Part shown: positions 59,126 through 64,000 of the stretch, one piece after another | Layout: each line of letters begins with the position of its first letter | Numbering within the stretch: the first letter of the stretch is position 1 | NCBI GenBank assembly: GCA_022376925.1 | Contig: JAIOJX010000006.1 | Span: forward strand, 56,570,658-56,634,657 | Origin: Tragulus kanchil | Taxonomy: Eukaryota; Chordata; Mammalia; Artiodactyla; Tragulidae | Direction of reading: 5' to 3' | Length of the DNA stretch: 64,000 nucleotides | Notes under the pieces: generated by a model | Seen by the model: the letters and a program-made list of their open reading frames with translations, nothing else | Database searches by the model: none | Told to the model about the DNA's origin: nothing | Position numbers and translations under genes: made by a program

Positions 59126-60671
59126 CCTCTGGTTTTACTCATGTTAATTGTATCTCCTGAAATGCTATCCAGATGTTCTACTAGATACTAAGAATGTTAA
59201 GAAGAACCAAAGATGTATGTTCCCTTCCTTCTAGGAGTTTTCATTTGAGGTAAGAGAATAACTATTTGAAAATAAAATAAATAGCAAAAAATTAAAGTGT
59301 AAAAGAAAACAGAAGGTAAGCAATAGAGGGGTAGGGCTGACCAAATCAGGGATATGAAATCTTCCTTAAATAACCTTTGAGCTTAATGCTGAAGAAGGAA
59401 TGATTTTGGTTAGGTGGAGAGGAGTGGCACAGTTGCAACTAGAGGAGTGGGAGGTAAAGTGAAAATAACACGCAAAGATCCTAAACCCTAAAGAGATTTG
59501 GTACATTTTGGCACTGAAGGAAGACAAGTCAATGTGGCTCTTGCTTAAAGAAAGAGAGAAAGATAGGCAATAAAGCTGAAGGAGTATGCCTGATAGATCA
59601 TACAGGATAAGATTCCCCAGTCTCATTTCTCTTGATATTTTGGGTCAGATAATTCCTTTTGGGGAGAAATTGTATTGTGCATTGTAAGATGTTGTGTCCC
59701 TGGACTCTATCCATTAAATGCTAGTTTTATATTGAATGCAGAGATTATGCTTGGGTAGCTTTACTGAATAACCTAAAAGGTATAGACTTTATATGCAATC
59801 CCCATTACCATCAACTTAATTGTGGCAAGCATTCTCAAGCCACTAGGACTGTGATTTTCTTTAGGTCATTTGCTCTCCTACTCTGCCTTCATATTTTGGG
59901 CACTGACTCTCCCCCCAAGTCCCAGAGCGGGCCTTAACTGGTAAGAGTGTGTCAGTCCTCCAGTGCTAGCAATTAATTTAAAAATTACAAATGGCAGTTT
60001 ATGTGAGGCAATGATCATGAGTGAAGCTTCAGAGACATGGATATAATAGGCATTTGGGGGATGTGCTGAGTAAGCCAGTCAGATATGAACAAATTTAAGC
60101 CAATGAGAGAGAAAATCTCAGAAATTTGGTAGGAGCTACAAGAAGAAATGCTGTTTTCCTCAAGATGGTGTGTTGCACATTTGTGAACAGAATGCAGTGT
60201 TCCATTTTGGAACCATGATGTAGAAGCTTTGAGCTGCAGGGGAACAACTTATGAAGCCTGAGGAGGAAGCCACAATGAGTAGGCAAAACAAAGAGAACAA
60301 AAGAAAACTCAAATTCACAGTAACACCAAATTTTTAGTTGTCTTTAGCTTCAGGTGAAGCTGGTTCTACCTCTTGCATCTTCAATTATGAGTCAATGCAT
60401 TCCTTAATTGTTTGTGTCATCTTCTTTATTTGGTCATTTGCAAAACAAGGACTCAATTCTTTATGCTCACTAGCTATATGGGCTTGTTTAACTAGCCTAT
60501 CAAAAGTTTGTATAATATAATAATCATAGACCTTTTTCAGAGGGAGTGTTGGCAAAACCAAATTAAATAAACTGTAGACAATGAAACATAAAATTTCCCT
60601 TTTCTAACCTCATGGTAACTATTGCAAAGCTTATGGTGTAAAGAATGAACTCACATGCTCAGTTATAATTC
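59126..60671. other. Intron-like DNA, nothing recognised
   Basis: No exon, RNA gene or recent repeat identified. The stretch 59340-59480 has the look of an old dispersed repeat, but I cannot name a family. Tandem duplication 23 begins inside at 59844. Confidence 0.4.
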
Positions 60672-62018
60672 AGTAAATACATAACAGTGGAGAAGACTCT
60701 TGAGAATCTCTTGTACAGCAAGGAGATCAAACCAACCAACCCTGAATATTCATTGGAAGAACTGATGCTGAAGCTGAAGTTCCAATACTTTGGCCTCCTG
60801 ATGTGAAGTGCCAACTCATTGGCAAAGACCCAGATTCTGGGAAAGATCAAGGGCAGGAAGAGAGGCGGGTGATAGTGGATTAAATGGTTGGATGGACTCA
60901 ATAGACATGAGTTTGAGCAAAAAGCATTCTCCTAGGACTGTGATTTTCTTTAGGTCATTTGCTCTCCTACTCTGCCTTCATATTTTGGGCACTGACTCTC
61001 CCCCCAAGTCCCAGAGCGGGCCTTAACTGGTAAGAGTGTGTCAGTCCTCCAGTGCTAGCAATTAATTTAAAAATTACAAATGGCAGTTTATGTGAGGCAA
61101 TGATCATGAGTGAAGCTTCAGAGACATGGATATAATAGGCATTTGGGGGATGTGCTGAGTAAGCCAGTCAGATATGAACAAATTTAAGCCAATGAGAGAG
61201 AAAATCTCAGAAATTTGGTAGGAGCTACAAGAAGAAATGCTGTTTTCCTCAAGATGGTGTGTTGCACATTTGTGAACAGAATGCAGTGTTCCATTTTGGA
61301 ACCATGATGTAGAAGCTTTGAGCTGCAGGGGAACAACTTATGAAGCCTGAGGAGGAAGCCACAATGAGTAGGCAAAACAAAGAGAACAAAAGAAAACTCA
61401 AATTCACAGTAACACCAAATTTTTAGTTGTCTTTAGCTTCAGGTGAAGCTGGTTCTACCTCTTGCATCTTCAATTATGAGTCAATGCATTCCTTAATTGT
61501 TTGTGTCATCTTCTTTATTTGGTCATTTGCAAAACAAGGACTCAATTCTTTATGCTCACTAGCTATATGGGCTTGTTTAACTAGCCTATCAAAAGTTTGT
61601 ATAATATAATAATCATAGACCTTTTTCAGAGGGAGTGTTGGCAAAACCAAATTAAATAAACTGTAGACAATGAAACATAAAATTTCCCTTTTCTAACCTC
61701 ATGGTAACTATTGCAAAGCTTATGGTGTAAAGAATGAACTCACATGCTCAGTTATAATTCAGTAAATACATAACAGTGGAGAAGACTCTTGAGAATCTCT
61801 TGTACAGCAAGGAGATCAAACCAACCAACCCTGAATATTCATTGGAAGAACTGATGCTGAAGCTGAAGTTCCAATACTTTGGCCTCCTGATGTGAAGTGC
61901 CAACTCATTGGCAAAGACCCAGATTCTGGGAAAGATCAAGGGCAGGAAGAGAGGCGGGTGATAGTGGATTAAATGGTTGGATGGTATCACTGACTCAATA
62001 GACATGAGTTTGAGCAAA
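59844..62018 (+). repeat. Tandem duplication 23 (offset 1089)
   Basis: 59844-60922 recurs at 60933-62018. Near the seam the first copy has lost about 9 bases (ggatggactcaatag against ggatggtatcactgactcaatag), and the bases before the second copy match the true left flank with a six-base gap. Confidence 0.95.
60685..60922 (+). mobile_element. BovB 3' end, plus strand, cut by the seam
   Basis: BovB 3' text (gtggagaagactcttgag, caaggagatcaaaccaacc, gaagctgaagttccaatac), ending at the duplication seam. The complete copy is at 61774-62108. Confidence 0.85.
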
Positions 62019-62108
62019 CTCTGGGAGATGGTGAAGGACAGGGAAGCCTAGCATGCTGCAGTTCATGGGGTTGCAAAGAGTTGGACATAACTGAGTGACT
62101 GAACAATA
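61774..62108 (+). mobile_element. BovB 3' end, plus strand, complete tail
   Basis: Same sequence continuing through gacatgagtttgagcaaac, gacagggaagcctagcatg and gttgcaaagagttggacat to the end at ctgagtgactgaacaataac. Confidence 0.88.
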
Positions 62109-64000
62109 ACAATAACTGCAAATGGATTTACTAACTCTGGAATGTCCAAGTGAAACTGAAATCATGATTAACACTATGAGCCAGCAGCTAATACACATAA
62201 AAAATTTCAGCTGAAGCAGTCCTATCTGAGCAAGACAAGATATTCAAATCAAAATAGAAAATATGTAGTAGAAAGAGAAGGAAAACATCTAGCATAAAAC
62301 GGCAGTTAACAGTTTACTCATGTATGCATTTAAGTATTGTACGTATCTTTAAGTGATTAAGATTTTAAACTATTAAACTATTACGACTGGCCAAGATGGT
62401 GGAGTAGGAAGACCCTGAGGTCACATCCTCCCATGTGCACACCAAAATTACAGAACAACGTTTGATAAGAAAGGTCACTAACAGGAAATATCATGTACAA
62501 CTAAAATAACAAGAAGGAACCACAACAAGACAAATGGTAAGATCAGACAGACACTATGGTCAAGATCAATACCCCAAGTGGGAAACCCACAAATGGGAGG
62601 GTTATTATAGGCAGAGGTTCTCCACAAAGAGTGAGAGGTCAGCGCGCCTTACTCGAGGCTCTCCATTCTAGGAATCTTACACCAGGTTGACAAGTCACCA
62701 GAATACTTGCCTTTAAATGTCAAAAGGGCTTACTTTTACTAAAGTCAGAGGGCTATGGAAAATATAAATTCCACTGTTAAAGACCACACACAAAATCTCA
62801 CACATTCTGGGACCCAGAGCAGAATCAATTATTTGAAAAAAGCCTGAGTCAGATCCACCTTCTGGTTTTGGATAGAGACAGGAAACAACAGGGGTTCACC
62901 TTAAAAGATACAAACACTGTGGCAGCAATTTGGGGAACTCTTTCTATAAGATGATGGTGCTGGCAAACATGATTTGAGGATCCTCCTTTTAGCTTATTAG
63001 CATCCTCTGAACCCACAGCCACTCAAGGACAAAGTCCTTCCACCAGGCAACTATTCCAAGACCACCAGGACCTACAGCTAGAGACTCTGATAAAAAGGGC
63101 CGGGGGGGCAGGGAAGCCTAGCATGCTGCAGTTCATGGGGTTGCAAAGAGTTGGACATAACTGAGTGACTGAACAATAACAATAACTGCAAATGGATTTA
63201 CTAACTCTGGAATGTCCAAGTGAAACTGAAATCATGATTAACACTATGAGCCAGCAGCTAATACACATAAAAAATTTCAGCTGAAGCAGTCCTATCTGAG
63301 CAAGACAAGATATTCAAATCAAAATAGAAAATATGTAGTAGAAAGAGAAGGAAAACATCTAGCATAAAACGGCAGTTAACAGTTTACTCATGTATGCATT
63401 TAAGTATTGTACGTATCTTTAAGTGATTAAGATTTTAAACTATTAAACTATTACGACTGGCCAAGATGGTGGAGTAGGAAGACCCTGAGGTCACATCCTC
63501 CCATGTGCACACCAAAATTACAGAACAACGTTTGATAAGAAAGGTCACTAACAGGAAATATCATGTACAACTAAAATAACAAGAAGGAACCACAACAAGA
63601 CAAATGGTAAGATCAGACAGACACTATGGTCAAGATCAATACCCCAAGTGGGAAACCCACAAATGGGAGGGTTATTATAGGCAGAGGTTCTCCACAAAGA
63701 GTGAGAGGTCAGCGCGCCTTACTCGAGGCTCTCCATTCTAGGAATCTTACACCAGGTTGACAAGTCACCAGAATACTTGCCTTTAAATGTCAAAAGGGCT
63801 TACTTTTACTAAAGTCAGAGGGCTATGGAAAATATAAATTCCACTGTTAAAGACCACACACAAAATCTCACACATTCTGGGACCCAGAGCAGAATCAATT
63901 ATTTGAAAAAAGCCTGAGTCAGATCCACCTTCTGGTTTTGGATAGAGACAGGAAACAACAGGGGTTCACCTTAAAAGATACAAACACTGTGGCAGCAATT
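62039..64000 (+). repeat. Tandem duplication 24 (offset 1070), runs off the window
   Basis: 62039-63108 recurs from 63109; the second copy is cut by the window end, at the position matching 62930. The seam follows a G-run (gggccgggggggca). Confidence 0.95.
62385..63100 (+). mobile_element. L1 5' leader, plus strand, old subfamily
   Basis: Begins gactggccaagatggtggag and taggaagaccctgaggtca, the opening of a mammalian L1 5' region, followed by leader-like sequence (cacaccaaaattacagaac). ORF1 is not reached in the window. The duplicate starts at about 63455. Confidence 0.75.

Noticed and set aside
291..64000. Satellite DNA or true segmental tandem amplification
   Set aside because: Every pair has a different unit, each is present only twice or three times, and seams show degraded overlaps. 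Satellites repeat one unit many times.
1..64000. CRISPR array, operon, origin or other prokaryotic system
   Set aside because: No short regular direct repeats with unique spacers, no dense coding and no ribosome-binding sites. All recognisable content is ruminant.

Overview
This is mammalian nuclear DNA from a ruminant (cow, sheep, goat or a close relative). The evidence is BovB LINEs, Bov-tA SINEs (tRNA-Glu-type head plus BovA body) and ruminant-type L1s on both strands, with no bacterial gene structure. The one host-gene exon I can support is a 155-bp minus-strand exon at 49953-50107, repeated at 51074-51228. It encodes part of the class III cyclase domain of a soluble guanylate cyclase alpha subunit, best matching GUCY1A2. 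The right part of the window is therefore probably intron of that gene, read right to left.

Layout. 1-3090: BovB LINE (+) holding a SINE. 3091-5774: L1 ORF2 fragment (+). 5775-5934: L1 5' leader (+). 5935-17210: decayed class I endogenous retrovirus (LTR, primer-binding site, gag, zinc knuckle, protease, possible env start), split inside gag by a processed pseudogene of EI24 (8404-12737). 17215-31670: several minus-strand L1s, some nested. 31671-33325: LTR-like element of unknown family. 33325-33925: minus-strand L1 piece. 33930-44640: plus-strand L1s interrupted by an internally deleted BovB and a SINE with a clear target-site duplication. 44640-62380: mostly intron-like DNA with the exon, an L2-like relic, SINEs, BovB 3' ends and a SINE split by an L1. 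62385-64000: L1 5' leader (+).

The dominant structure is a series of 24 direct tandem duplications, each about 1.05-1.2 kb, made of unrelated sequences, copies nearly identical, with junctions roughly every 2-5.5 kb. They cut through exon, intron, LINE, ERV and pseudogene alike. Several junctions carry degraded sequence that still aligns with the continuation found at the other copy. The simplest reading is an assembly artefact: short contigs with ~1.1 kb overlapping, low-quality ends were placed end to end instead of merged. On that reading about 26 kb is redundant, the true locus is nearer 38 kb, and the GUCY1A2 exon is single-copy.

No intact gene, RNA gene, CRISPR array or new defence or metabolic system is visible. 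The points of biological interest are the GUCY1A2 anchor, the EI24 retrocopy inside an ERV, and the nested transposon history.
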